DNA from: Rhodobacter capsulatus
GTDB taxonomy: Bacteria; Pseudomonadota; Alphaproteobacteria; Rhodobacterales; Rhodobacteraceae
DNA: 64,000 nucleotides
Assembly: GCF_005144475.1 (NCBI RefSeq)
Contig: NZ_SWJZ01000009.1
Location: forward strand, 1-64,000
Reading direction: 5' to 3'
Below the pieces are notes generated by a model that did no database searches, was not told the DNA's origin, and was given only the letters and a program-made list of their open reading frames with translations. Positions 45,090-54,000 of the stretch are shown one piece after another; within the stretch, counting starts at the first letter, position 1, and each line of letters begins with the position of its first letter. The position numbers and the translations under genes are program-made.

Positions 45090-48000
45090 GCGACCTGCAT
45101 TACGAGAAGAACCTCGAAGGCTACATCGTCTGGAAGCTCACCGCCGCAGGCTGGCTGGTCGGCACGACCGACGCCTATGACGCGGACCGAGCCATGTACC
45201 CGGAGGATCTGGAGGCATGGCTACGCGCTACCCAACCCCAGAAATGGGACCGGCTTCACGCGATGAACGGGGACAAGACCCTTACAGTGGTCATGGACCG
45301 GCTGGAGGCGGCGCTGGAAAAACAGGGGATGGTGCAGACACTGCGCCGGGGGTTTTCCATCGCGGGCGCGGGGCATCTGGACCTGTCCGAGGCAGCCCCA
45401 GAGGACCGGCGGAACGACCAGGTCCTGCATCGTTACGCGTCGAACCGGCTGCGGGTCGTGCCCCAGCTGAAGTACCACCCCGAGCGCGAACTCGCCATCG
45501 ACCTCGGCCTGTTCCTGAACGGCCTGCCGCTGGCCACGGTCGAGTTGAAGACGGACTTCACCCAGTCCGTCGAACACGCAAAGGCCCAGTATCGGCGCGA
45601 CCGGCCTCCGGTCGACCCGGTCACCAAGCGCAAGCACCCGCTCCTGACCTTCAAGCGGGGCGCAATCGTCCATTTCGCGATGTCGGACAGCGAGATCTGG
45701 ATGACCACGAAGCTTGCGGCCGACGATACCTTTTTCCTCCCCTTCAACAAGGGGGATAACGGCCGGGCCGGCAACGCGGCCCGGGCCGATGGAGAATACC
45801 CGGTCGCCTATTTCTGGGAGGAGATCTGCCAGCCGGACGCGTTCCTGCGGATCTTCCACAGCTTCGTCTATGTCGAGAAGAAGAACGTGGTGGACCTGAA
45901 AGGGAACTGGTCGGTCAAGGAGACGCTGATCTTCCCCCGGTTCCACCAGTTCGACGCGGTCAACAAGATGATCGCCGACGCGAAGGCGAAGGGGCCCGGG
46001 CACCCCTACCTGTGCGAGCACAGCGCCGGTTCCGGCAAGACCTCGACCATCGCCTGGACGGCGCATGACCTGGTGAAGCTGCGCCGGGATGACGGGACGC
46101 CGATCTTCGACACGGTGATCATCGTGACGGACCGGAACGTCCTGGACGGCCAGTTGCAGGACGCGGTCCAGCAGATCGACCATCAGAAGGGGCTGATCGC
46201 GGCCATCGACCGGGAAACCTCGTCGAAGTCGAAGAGCGACCAGTTGAGCGAGGCGATGCTGAAGGGCACTCCGATCATCGTGGTGACCATCCAGACCTTC
46301 CCCTTCGCGATGGAGGCGATCCTGACCGAGCGGTCGCTGCGGGACCGGAACTTCGCGGTGATCATCGACGAGGCGCACAATTCTCAGACCGGGAACACGG
46401 CGTCAAAACTTCAGGCGACGCTGGCCCTGTCCGCCCGGAAGGACGCGGCGGATATGACGGTCGAAGACATCCTCCTGGAGATCCAGCGGGCCCGGAAACG
46501 TCCGGCGAACGTGTCCCATTTCGCCTTCACGGCGACCCCGAAACATTCGACCATGATGCTCTTCGGGCGCCCGACCGACCCGTCCCGCCCGGGGGGGAAC
46601 GACAACCTCCCGGTATCGTTCCACAAATACGAGATGCGGCAGGCGATCGAGGAGGGGTTCATCCTCGATGTCCTGCGGGGCTATGTCCCCTACAAGACCG
46701 CGTTCAACCTCGGCCAGGAGATCGTCGAGGAGAAGCGAGTCGACGGGAAAGCGGCGAAGCGGGCGCTAGCGAAATGGATGACGCTTCACCCGACGAACGT
46801 CACCCAGAAAGTCCGGTTCATCATCGAACATTTCTCAAAGAACGTGGCCCACCTCTTGGACGGGAAGGCGAAAGCGATGGTCGTCACCAGCTCCCGGGCC
46901 TCCGCGGTCCGGTACAAGCGTGCATTCGACGCCTTAATCGCGGCCAATCCAGCTTATGGGAACATCCGGGCGCTGGTGGCCTTTTCGGGGAAACTGACCG
47001 GGCGCGAGGTGATGCACCCGAACGATGACCTTCTGAAGGGGGACGCGTTCATCGTCGAGGAGGACGCGGAGTTCACCGAGGCGAACATGAACCCGGATGC
47101 GGCCGGAAAGGATCTACGCCACGTCTTCGACCGGCCGGAATACCGGGTCATGCTGGTGGCGAACAAGTTCCAGACCGGGTTCGACCAGCCGAAGCTGGTC
47201 GCTATGTACGTGGACAAGAAGATCGCGAACGCGGTCGAGATCGTTCAGACCTTCTCCCGCCTGAACCGAACCTTCCCCGGGAAGGATCAGACCTTCATCA
47301 TCGACTTCATCAACGACCCCGACGTGGTTCGGGCCGCCTTCGCCCAGTATGATCGGGGCGCCCGGATCGAGGAGGTTCAGGACCTCAACGTCATCTATGA
47401 CCTGAAGGGCTTCCTGGACGATCAGGGGCTATATGACGACACGCACATGTTCGACTTCCAGCGAGCCCGATTCCGGACCGCTTCCGCCGCCGCAAGCGGC
47501 GCTGATGACGAGGCGGCGCACAAGGCGATGTTCGCGGCCACCCAGGAGCCGACCGACGCCTATAACCGGCGCCTCGCAGAGTTGCGGGACCGGGCCGGCG
47601 CAGCCGAGGACGCCTGGCAGCGCGCGAAGAGGGCCGGGAACGAGGACGGGATGAAGCGCGCGGATCACGAGCGCGAGCAGGTCGAGACGGCGATCATCTC
47701 CCTCACGGATTTCAAGGCGGGCCTGGCCCGGTTCGGTAGGCTCTACGCCTATATCGCGCAGCTGGTCGACCTTGGAGACCCGGACCTCGAAACCTTCGCC
47801 GCCTTCGCCAAGCTGCTGGCGAACCGGCTGGACGGGATCCCGCCCAATCAGATCGACCTGCACGGGATTGCGTTGACCGGATACCAGATCGCCGAGCGCG
47901 AACCGGCCGGGGGTGAAACGGAACCCGAGGAGCCCATTCTCCAGCCCGACAAGGGGGGCGGAGGGGGCGGACGCCCCGGGGCGTTGCCGGTCTACATCCA

Positions 48001-48319
48001 GGAACTGATCGAGCGGCTGAACAGCCTTTTCGGCGAGGCGACCCCGATCGAGGACCAGGTCGCCTTCGTGAATCAGGTGGCGGCGATCACCCGCGAAAAC
48101 CGGGTGGTCATGGCGCAGATCGAGAAGAACACGAAGGATCAGGCGATGAAGGGAAACCTGCCCGGCGCGGTGCAGGCGGCGGTGGTCCGGGCCATGTCTT
48201 CGCACAGCGCGCTCGCCACGCTTCTGCTGAGCAAGGACCGACAGGCCCTGCCGATCCTCGAAGGGGTCGTCTACGAGATCTTGAAACGAGGTGCAGCTCT
48301 CGACCTAACTTCAAAGTGA
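45086..48319 (+). CDS. hsdR: Type I restriction endonuclease HsdR
   Basis: 1077 residues from ATG 45086. The N-terminal nuclease domain has LPLATVELKTDFTQSVEHAK (the ExK of the PD-ExK fold). The motor has Walker A CEHSAGSGKTSTIAW, DEAH box VIIDEAHNSQTG, FAFTATPKHSTMM and later TGFDQPKLVAMYVDK. It cuts unmodified DNA after translocation. It is the last gene of hsdM-S-abi-GIY-YIG-hsdR. Confidence 0.95.
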   Translation: MSDLHYEKNLEGYIVWKLTAAGWLVGTTDAYDADRAMYPEDLEAWLRATQPQKWDRLHAMNGDKTLTVVMDRLEAALEKQGMVQTLRRGFSIAGAGHLDLSEAAPEDRRNDQVLHRYASNRLRVVPQLKYHPERELAIDLGLFLNGLPLATVELKTDFTQSVEHAKAQYRRDRPPVDPVTKRKHPLLTFKRGAIVHFAMSDSEIWMTTKLAADDTFFLPFNKGDNGRAGNAARADGEYPVAYFWEEICQPDAFLRIFHSFVYVEKKNVVDLKGNWSVKETLIFPRFHQFDAVNKMIADAKAKGPGHPYLCEHSAGSGKTSTIAWTAHDLVKLRRDDGTPIFDTVIIVTDRNVLDGQLQDAVQQIDHQKGLIAAIDRETSSKSKSDQLSEAMLKGTPIIVVTIQTFPFAMEAILTERSLRDRNFAVIIDEAHNSQTGNTASKLQATLALSARKDAADMTVEDILLEIQRARKRPANVSHFAFTATPKHSTMMLFGRPTDPSRPGGNDNLPVSFHKYEMRQAIEEGFILDVLRGYVPYKTAFNLGQEIVEEKRVDGKAAKRALAKWMTLHPTNVTQKVRFIIEHFSKNVAHLLDGKAKAMVVTSSRASAVRYKRAFDALIAANPAYGNIRALVAFSGKLTGREVMHPNDDLLKGDAFIVEEDAEFTEANMNPDAAGKDLRHVFDRPEYRVMLVANKFQTGFDQPKLVAMYVDKKIANAVEIVQTFSRLNRTFPGKDQTFIIDFINDPDVVRAAFAQYDRGARIEEVQDLNVIYDLKGFLDDQGLYDDTHMFDFQRARFRTASAAASGADDEAAHKAMFAATQEPTDAYNRRLAELRDRAGAAEDAWQRAKRAGNEDGMKRADHEREQVETAIISLTDFKAGLARFGRLYAYIAQLVDLGDPDLETFAAFAKLLANRLDGIPPNQIDLHGIALTGYQIAEREPAGGETEPEEPILQPDKGGGGGGRPGALPVYIQELIERLNSLFGEATPIEDQVAFVNQVAAITRENRVVMAQIEKNTKDQAMKGNLPGAVQAAVVRAMSSHSALATLLLSKDRQALPILEGVVYEILKRGAALDLTSK

Positions 48320-48377
48320 TCTCGTCAGATATGCCGCGCAGAGACAGACTGAAGTGAATGTCGATCTTTGAGATCAT

Positions 48378-48638
48378 TCACGATACGTACCCGCGTCGCC
48401 TCTTCGTTGCCGCGAGCTTCACCAAAGCCGTGATAGCCTTGCCTTCATCAGGATGGGTCTCGACCATCATCTGCCCCCGAAACCCGATCCGGCCCCATTC
48501 GCGCACGAGGCTGGCGCGACCGAAGAGGTCGCGTTGCACACTCAGCCGATAGAAGCGACGCATGTTGCGCGCCGGATCGATCCGGCGCATCTGCAAGTCG
48601 GTCGGGAAGACATCGAGCTGGATCGGGCTGTGGTACAT
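48378..48638 (-). CDS. WGR domain protein
   Basis: 86 residues from ATG 48638. The sequence MRRIDPARNMRRFYRLSVQR followed by REWGRIGFRGQMMVETHPDE and AAATKRRRGY-like KLAATKRRRGY is a WGR domain, a nucleic-acid-binding fold. Stand-alone WGR genes are common on Rhodobacterales mobile elements. An upstream ATG at 48728 would add a basic N-terminus overlapping the end of the DUF2493 gene. It is convergent with hsdR. Confidence 0.75.
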   Translation of the reverse strand: MYHSPIQLDVFPTDLQMRRIDPARNMRRFYRLSVQRDLFGRASLVREWGRIGFRGQMMVETHPDEGKAITALVKLAATKRRRGYVS

Positions 48639-48724
48639 GTAGTGATCGACTGAGGTTTTCTCCACAATATCAGGTGGAAGTCTGCGCTTCCACCTCGATT
48701 TCCCCGCGAGGGGTAAAAGGGGGC

Positions 48725-49657
48725 TCACGCCCCCTTCTCGAACTTCATGACCGGGATACCAAGCTTTTTGGCCTTGTCGGCGAGGTTCTCCTGGATGCCA
48801 TTACCTGGGAAGACGAGGACGCCCACGGGCAGCACTTCGAGCATGGCGTCGTTGCGCTTGAAGGGCGCGGCCTTGGCGTGCTTGGTCCAGTCGGGCTTGA
48901 AGGCGACCTGCGTCACTCCGCGGGCCTCAGCCCATTTGGCGGCGATGAGTTCAGCGCCCTTGGGGCTTCCACCGTGGAGAAGGACCATGTCGGGATACTT
49001 GGTCCGGACCTGATCGAGCTTGCCCCAGATCAGACGGTGATCGTTGAAGTCGGTCCCGCCGGTGAGGGCGACCTTGGGGCCAGCGGGGAGCATCACCTCG
49101 GTTTCCGCGCGGCGCTTGGCGGCCAGGAAGTCGCGGCTGTCAATGAGCGCTGCGGTCATGTGCTGGCGGTTCACCATCGAGCCAGTGCGAGGGCGCCAGG
49201 TGGAGCCCGTGTGATGGACGAACTCGGTGGCGGCGTGATCGCGCATCATGTCCATGCAGTTGCGCCGTTCGATCAGCGTCAGGCCTTCGGCCGTCAGGCG
49301 CTCGAGCTCGGTCGATTTCACCTCGGAGCCGTCCTGCTCCCGCTGGAGGCGGCGCTGCGCCTGCTCGTTCTCATCGAGCGACCGCTCGATCCGGGCCGTC
49401 GCGCGGTGGAAGAGATTGACCTGGCCCCAGAGCACTTCTTCGAGGTCGGGTTCCATGCGGGTGTCTTCCAGGGTCGCAACGAGGGCGTCGAAGATGTCGG
49501 CGACGGCGACCGCAAGGCGCTGCCCATCGGGCATCGGGCGCGGATCAGGCTCGTCAAAGGGGCGGTAGCCGTAGAGCTGCAGCTCGTCGAGCGCATGGGC
49601 GGTCTGGGATGCAGTGTGGACGGGTTCATAGGCGTCGTCGTGGGTGTGGATCGTCAT
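48725..49657 (-). CDS. DUF2493 (SLOG-like) protein
   Basis: 310 residues from ATG 49657, with GGAGG upstream. The N-terminal half is helical. The C-terminal DUF2493 domain has KVALTGGTDFNDHRLIWGKL, LLHGGSPKGAELIAAKWAEA and VLVFPGNGIQENLADKAKKL, the Rossmann-like SLOG fold that may bind a nucleotide or nucleic acid. Frequent on conjugative elements; its precise role is unknown. Confidence 0.8.
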   Translation of the reverse strand: MTIHTHDDAYEPVHTASQTAHALDELQLYGYRPFDEPDPRPMPDGQRLAVAVADIFDALVATLEDTRMEPDLEEVLWGQVNLFHRATARIERSLDENEQAQRRLQREQDGSEVKSTELERLTAEGLTLIERRNCMDMMRDHAATEFVHHTGSTWRPRTGSMVNRQHMTAALIDSRDFLAAKRRAETEVMLPAGPKVALTGGTDFNDHRLIWGKLDQVRTKYPDMVLLHGGSPKGAELIAAKWAEARGVTQVAFKPDWTKHAKAAPFKRNDAMLEVLPVGVLVFPGNGIQENLADKAKKLGIPVMKFEKGA

Positions 49658-49738
49658 CGGTTTCTTGCCTCCGGGCCTCAACTCGTCCGCGCGTCATCCC
49701 GCGCGGCCTTCATGGGCTGCGAAAGCCGTGGGAGGGGA

Positions 49739-49870
49739 CGCCCCTTCACCCCCTTTCGGGGCCGGAACGCATGTGGAGGAGGACGGGGGGCGGCTGATTT
49801 GTCTCGCGATGCAAAGGCGGGGCTCGCCCCCGCCGGCGGAAATCAGTCGCCCCCCGTCCTTGAAGGGGCG
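49739..49870. repeat. Nested inverted repeats, large structured element
   Basis: Three nested stems: CGCCCCTTCA (49739-49748) with 49861-49870, perfect 10 bp; GGACGGGGGGCGGCTGATTT (49781-49800) with 49840-49859, 19 of 20; GGCGGGG (49816-49822) with 49828-49834, perfect 7 bp. A small CCCC/GGGG hairpin sits in the left arm. It occupies the 344-base gap between the DUF2493 gene and the Toprim gene; no ORF is credible there. It could be a single-strand origin, a structured RNA or a terminator. Confidence 0.6.
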
Positions 49871-50025
49871 GCATCTTTGACGGCCGCCTGCCCATCTCTT
49901 GAAGGCCGCTCGGGTGACGGGTGGATGAGATTGCCCGGAAAGAGGCAAAGCGACGATCCACAGCCATGACAGGGATCCGTACCCCCCTGCCCCGCACTCC
50001 CCGACTGACCCTTGCGCGATGCGGA

Positions 50026-51057
50026 TCAGCCTGACAGGCGATGCCGATCCTCTGGCCCGATCTGCCCTGCCAGATGCTGGCGCAGCGCCTCTTTGCCGTA
50101 CGCCCGGAGATCATCGTTGAAATCCCCGAGCCGCGGTTCCAGCACCCGAACGGCAATCCCGGCATCAAGTGCTCTGGCGCTCAACCTCTCTGCCGCGCGT
50201 TGCCCGGCCGGATCGCTGTCGATGGCGATGTAGAGGCGCTGAAGCCCCTCCGGCAGCAGGACCGCCCCGAGGTGACCCGACGACAGCGCAGCCCAGACAG
50301 GGAGGCTAGGCACTGCTTCGATCAGGGACAGCATGGTCTCGATGCCTTCGCCGATGACGAGGATGTCGTCATGCGGGGTCAGCCTGACGGCATTGCCAAG
50401 GAGATGACCCATGGCACGCCGCTGCGTCTCGACCCGCGCCTTTCCCTGTCCGTCAGGCGCAAGCCAGGTGCGATGCACGCCCTGCAGGGCCCCTGCCCCA
50501 TCGGTGACCGCGGCGATCAGCGCCGGTCTGGGGATGCTCCGGGTCTGGCCCTCATCCCGATGCCAGCACTTCGGGTGGAAGCGAAGGGCGCTCATCCTGC
50601 CGCCTTGGGTCAAGCCCCGGGAGCGGAGGTAGGTGTCGGCAAGCGTGGCTGCGACCGGCACCGAAGCCGCGAACAGACGCGCCGCCGCCGCTGGCGTGCC
50701 ACCGGGGGGCTTGGTCTTCTTCGGCACTGGCGCATCCGAGAGAACCGGCGGCGGACGGCCCAGATGCGCCCGGGCCTCGGCCAGAAGATCGGGAAAGCGG
50801 GAGATCCCGGTCCTCTCGCGGATGATATCGAGAAGATCACCATGCTCGCCCGTGGCGCCATCGGTGAACTTGCCGGCCGCGCCCGGCCCTGAGGCGGGTC
50901 CAGTCAGCCGCACAAAGAGCGACCGGCCGGGGTTGTTCTGCAGATCGCCCACGATCCAGTAGGACCCTTCCCGCCGTCCGGCGGGAAGGTAGGCGCGACA
51001 GACACTCTCTGCATTTTCCGCCAAAGCGCGGATCAGATCTTCGGTCTCGGAATACAT
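50026..51057 (-). CDS. Toprim-domain protein (primase-like)
   Basis: 343 residues. The Toprim domain shows ILVIGEGIETMLSLIEAVPS and RLYIAIDSDPAGQRAAERLS, with the acidic catalytic residues. The N-terminus resembles the DUF7146 primase-like module (WIVGDLQNNPGRSLFVRLTG). It may prime or process element DNA after transfer. It starts 4 bases after the strawberry-notch gene ends and belongs to the same transcript. Confidence 0.8.
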   Translation of the reverse strand: MYSETEDLIRALAENAESVCRAYLPAGRREGSYWIVGDLQNNPGRSLFVRLTGPASGPGAAGKFTDGATGEHGDLLDIIRERTGISRFPDLLAEARAHLGRPPPVLSDAPVPKKTKPPGGTPAAAARLFAASVPVAATLADTYLRSRGLTQGGRMSALRFHPKCWHRDEGQTRSIPRPALIAAVTDGAGALQGVHRTWLAPDGQGKARVETQRRAMGHLLGNAVRLTPHDDILVIGEGIETMLSLIEAVPSLPVWAALSSGHLGAVLLPEGLQRLYIAIDSDPAGQRAAERLSARALDAGIAVRVLEPRLGDFNDDLRAYGKEALRQHLAGQIGPEDRHRLSG

Positions 51058-51060
51058 GGC

Positions 51061-54000
51061 TCAACACCCTCCGCGTGCATGTAGTCCCGCTACAGGACAA
51101 CGTGCAAGCAGGCGATCCAGCACGGCAATGCCGCCCGAGTCCGTTGGGCAGAAGAGACGCAGCTTCCAAGCGATAATTTCCGAGAAGAAGCCATCTGCCT
51201 TGAGCCGGTCTTTGGCGGCCTCGGTGAAGCTGGAGAGCTCGATCCGGTTCACGCCCATGACGCGGGACCGGTGGAGTTCCATCCCTTCAGCCAACCGCAC
51301 CACCGTCTTGCCCTCCAGAACGAGGGCATGGACCTGCGCTGCCGTGAGCTTCGGCGCATCGGCCGCCAGCGTGGTCGCAACCCAGGCGGGCGAGACACGG
51401 CGGCCGATGATGCGCTGGCCGTCATCGGTCTGCAGCCGGTAGACGCGGGTCTCATCCTGGGGGAGTTGCTTCCAGATCGGCAGCAAGAGACCCACCACGA
51501 TATGCAGCGTCGCCTCCGAGAACTCCGGTACTTCTGCAAGTTCCGCAGTCCAGGCGGCGGTGAAGGCCGCGCGGTCGGCTTCCAGCCAGTGGGTGTCCTC
51601 CATCATCTTGGCTGGGACGGTGCTCGCCTCCGTTGGCCGGATCAGCCGCAGCCGCGGCTCGATGGTGCCGTCGTCCAACATCAGGCTGGTGGCAGGCACC
51701 TGCACTGCAGCGCGACCGGAGCGGCTGTTGACGAGAAGCCGCGCCTTGGGATCGTCCAGCCAGCCGAGCGCATCCGCGAGCGAGGTCGGCGTGTTGCGCC
51801 GCTTTTCCGCGATGGTCAGGAGCTGGGTTTCGGCACCGGAGCCGGGATGGGTGTAGATCACGCGCGCATCCGTGACACGGAAGCTTTCGGCACGCAGCGT
51901 CTCAAGTCCGAGGTCGTAGATACCGGCCGCGATGGCGCCTTCGATACGCTGATCGAGCAATTCCTCGAAGGCAGAGAACAGCACGGCCTGCATATCGATC
52001 GTCAGCGCAAGCAGACGATTGAGGAAAGTGGTGATCGGGGGCAGGTCGTCCTTCAACCCGTTGTCATCGGTCAGGCTCAGACCGGTGGCATCCTCGAAGG
52101 CCCCGAGCGAACAGCCCGCCACATCGCCGCGATAGATGCGGCGGTAAAGCTGGCGCAGCGCGTCTCGGGCATAGGGCGACTCGAGGTTGTCTTCGGGTCG
52201 GAACAGCCCTTGCCCGCCGGTCTGGCGCTGGCCACGCGTGATGGCTCCCAACGTGTCGAGGCGGCGCGCGATGGTCGAAAGGAACCGCTTTTCTGCCTTC
52301 ACATCCGTCGCCACCGGCCGAAAGAGCGGCGGCTGCGCCTGATTGGTGCGGTTGGTACGGCCGAGACCTTGGATGGCAGCATCGGCCTTCCAGCCGGGTT
52401 CCAAGAGGTAGTGGACCCGCAAGCGCTGGTTCTTGGCGCCAAGGTCGGCGTGATAACTCCGACCCGTGCCTCCGGCATCCGAGAAGATCAGGATGCGCTT
52501 CTGGTCATCCATGAAGGCGGCGGTTTCCGCGAGGTTGGCAGACCCCGCCCGGCTTTCGACGACAAGCCGCGCGGCAGGACCCTCGCCTTTGCGCACGATG
52601 CGGCGCGAGCGGCCCGTGACCTCGGCCACGAGGTCGGTGCCGAAGCGCTGGACGATCTGGTCGAGCGCCCCCGGCACGGGCGGCAGCGAGGCCAGCTTTT
52701 CGATCAGCGCGTCGCGCCTGCGGGCAGCCTCGCGACATTCGACCGGCTGGCCATCCCGCACCACGGGCCGTGACGACAGATTGCCCTCGCTGTCGGTGAA
52801 GGGCTCATAGAGCTGCACCGGGAAGGAATGGGCGAGGTAGTCCAGGACATATTCCCGCGGGGTGATGTCGACGCGGATGTCGTTCCACTCCTCGGTCGGG
52901 ATCTCCGAGAGGCGGCGTTCCATCAGCGCCTCGCCGGTCGAGACGATCTGGACGACGGCCGCATGGCCTGCGGCCAGATCGGCCTCGATGGCGGCGATCT
53001 GGGTGGGGGTTTTCATGCTGGTCAGCAGATGGCCGAAGAAGCGCTGCTTCGCGGACTCAAAGGCCGAACGCGCGGCGGACTTGGCCTGGCGGTTCAGCGT
53101 GCCGCTGTCGCCCGTGATGTTCGCCGCCTCCATCGCGGCGGCGAGGTTGTTGTGGATGATGGCAAAGGCCCCGGCATACGCATCATAGATGCCGCGCTGC
53201 TCAGGCGTCAGCGCGTGTTCCAGCATCTCGTATTCGACGCCATCGTAGGACAGCGACCGGGCCGTGTAGAGGCCCAAGGACCGCAGGTCGCGGGCGAGGA
53301 CTTCCATCGCGGCGACGCCGCCTGCTTCGATGGCCTCGACGAACTCTGCTCGCGTCGCGAAGGGGAAATCCGCACCACCCCACAGACCGAGCCGCTGCGC
53401 ATAGGCGAGGTTGTGGACCGTTGTCGCGCCGGTGGCGGAGACATAGACCACGCGGGCATTGGGCAGCTTGTGCTGCAGGCGCAGGCCCGCCCTGCCCTGC
53501 TGCGAGGCCTCCGTATCGCCGCGCTCGCCTTTGCTTCCAGCGGCATTTGCCATGGCATGGCTTTCGTCAAACAGGATCACCCCGTCGAAATCCGTCCCCA
53601 GCCAGTCGACGATCTGGTCGACCCGGGACTTCTTGGCACCACGTTCTTCCGATCGCAGTGTCGCATAGGTGGTGAACAGAATGCCCTCGGAGAGCGGGAT
53701 GTCGCGACCTTGCGCAAAGCGCGAGAGCGGCGTCACCAACAGCCGCTCCTGGCCGAGCGCCGACCAGTCGCGCTGCGCGTCCTCGAGGAGCTTGTCGCTC
53801 TTTGAAATCCAGAGCGCCTTGCGGCGGCCCTGGCACCAGTTGTCGAGCAGAATCCCGGCCGACTGGCGGCCCTTGCCCGCGCCCGTGCCATCGCCAAGGA
53901 AGAAGCCGCGGCGGAAGCGGACAGCGTCCGCGGCATCATCGGACGCAGCCGAGACCATTTCGCCAGCTTCATCGACGGTCCACGATCCGGCGAGATAGGC

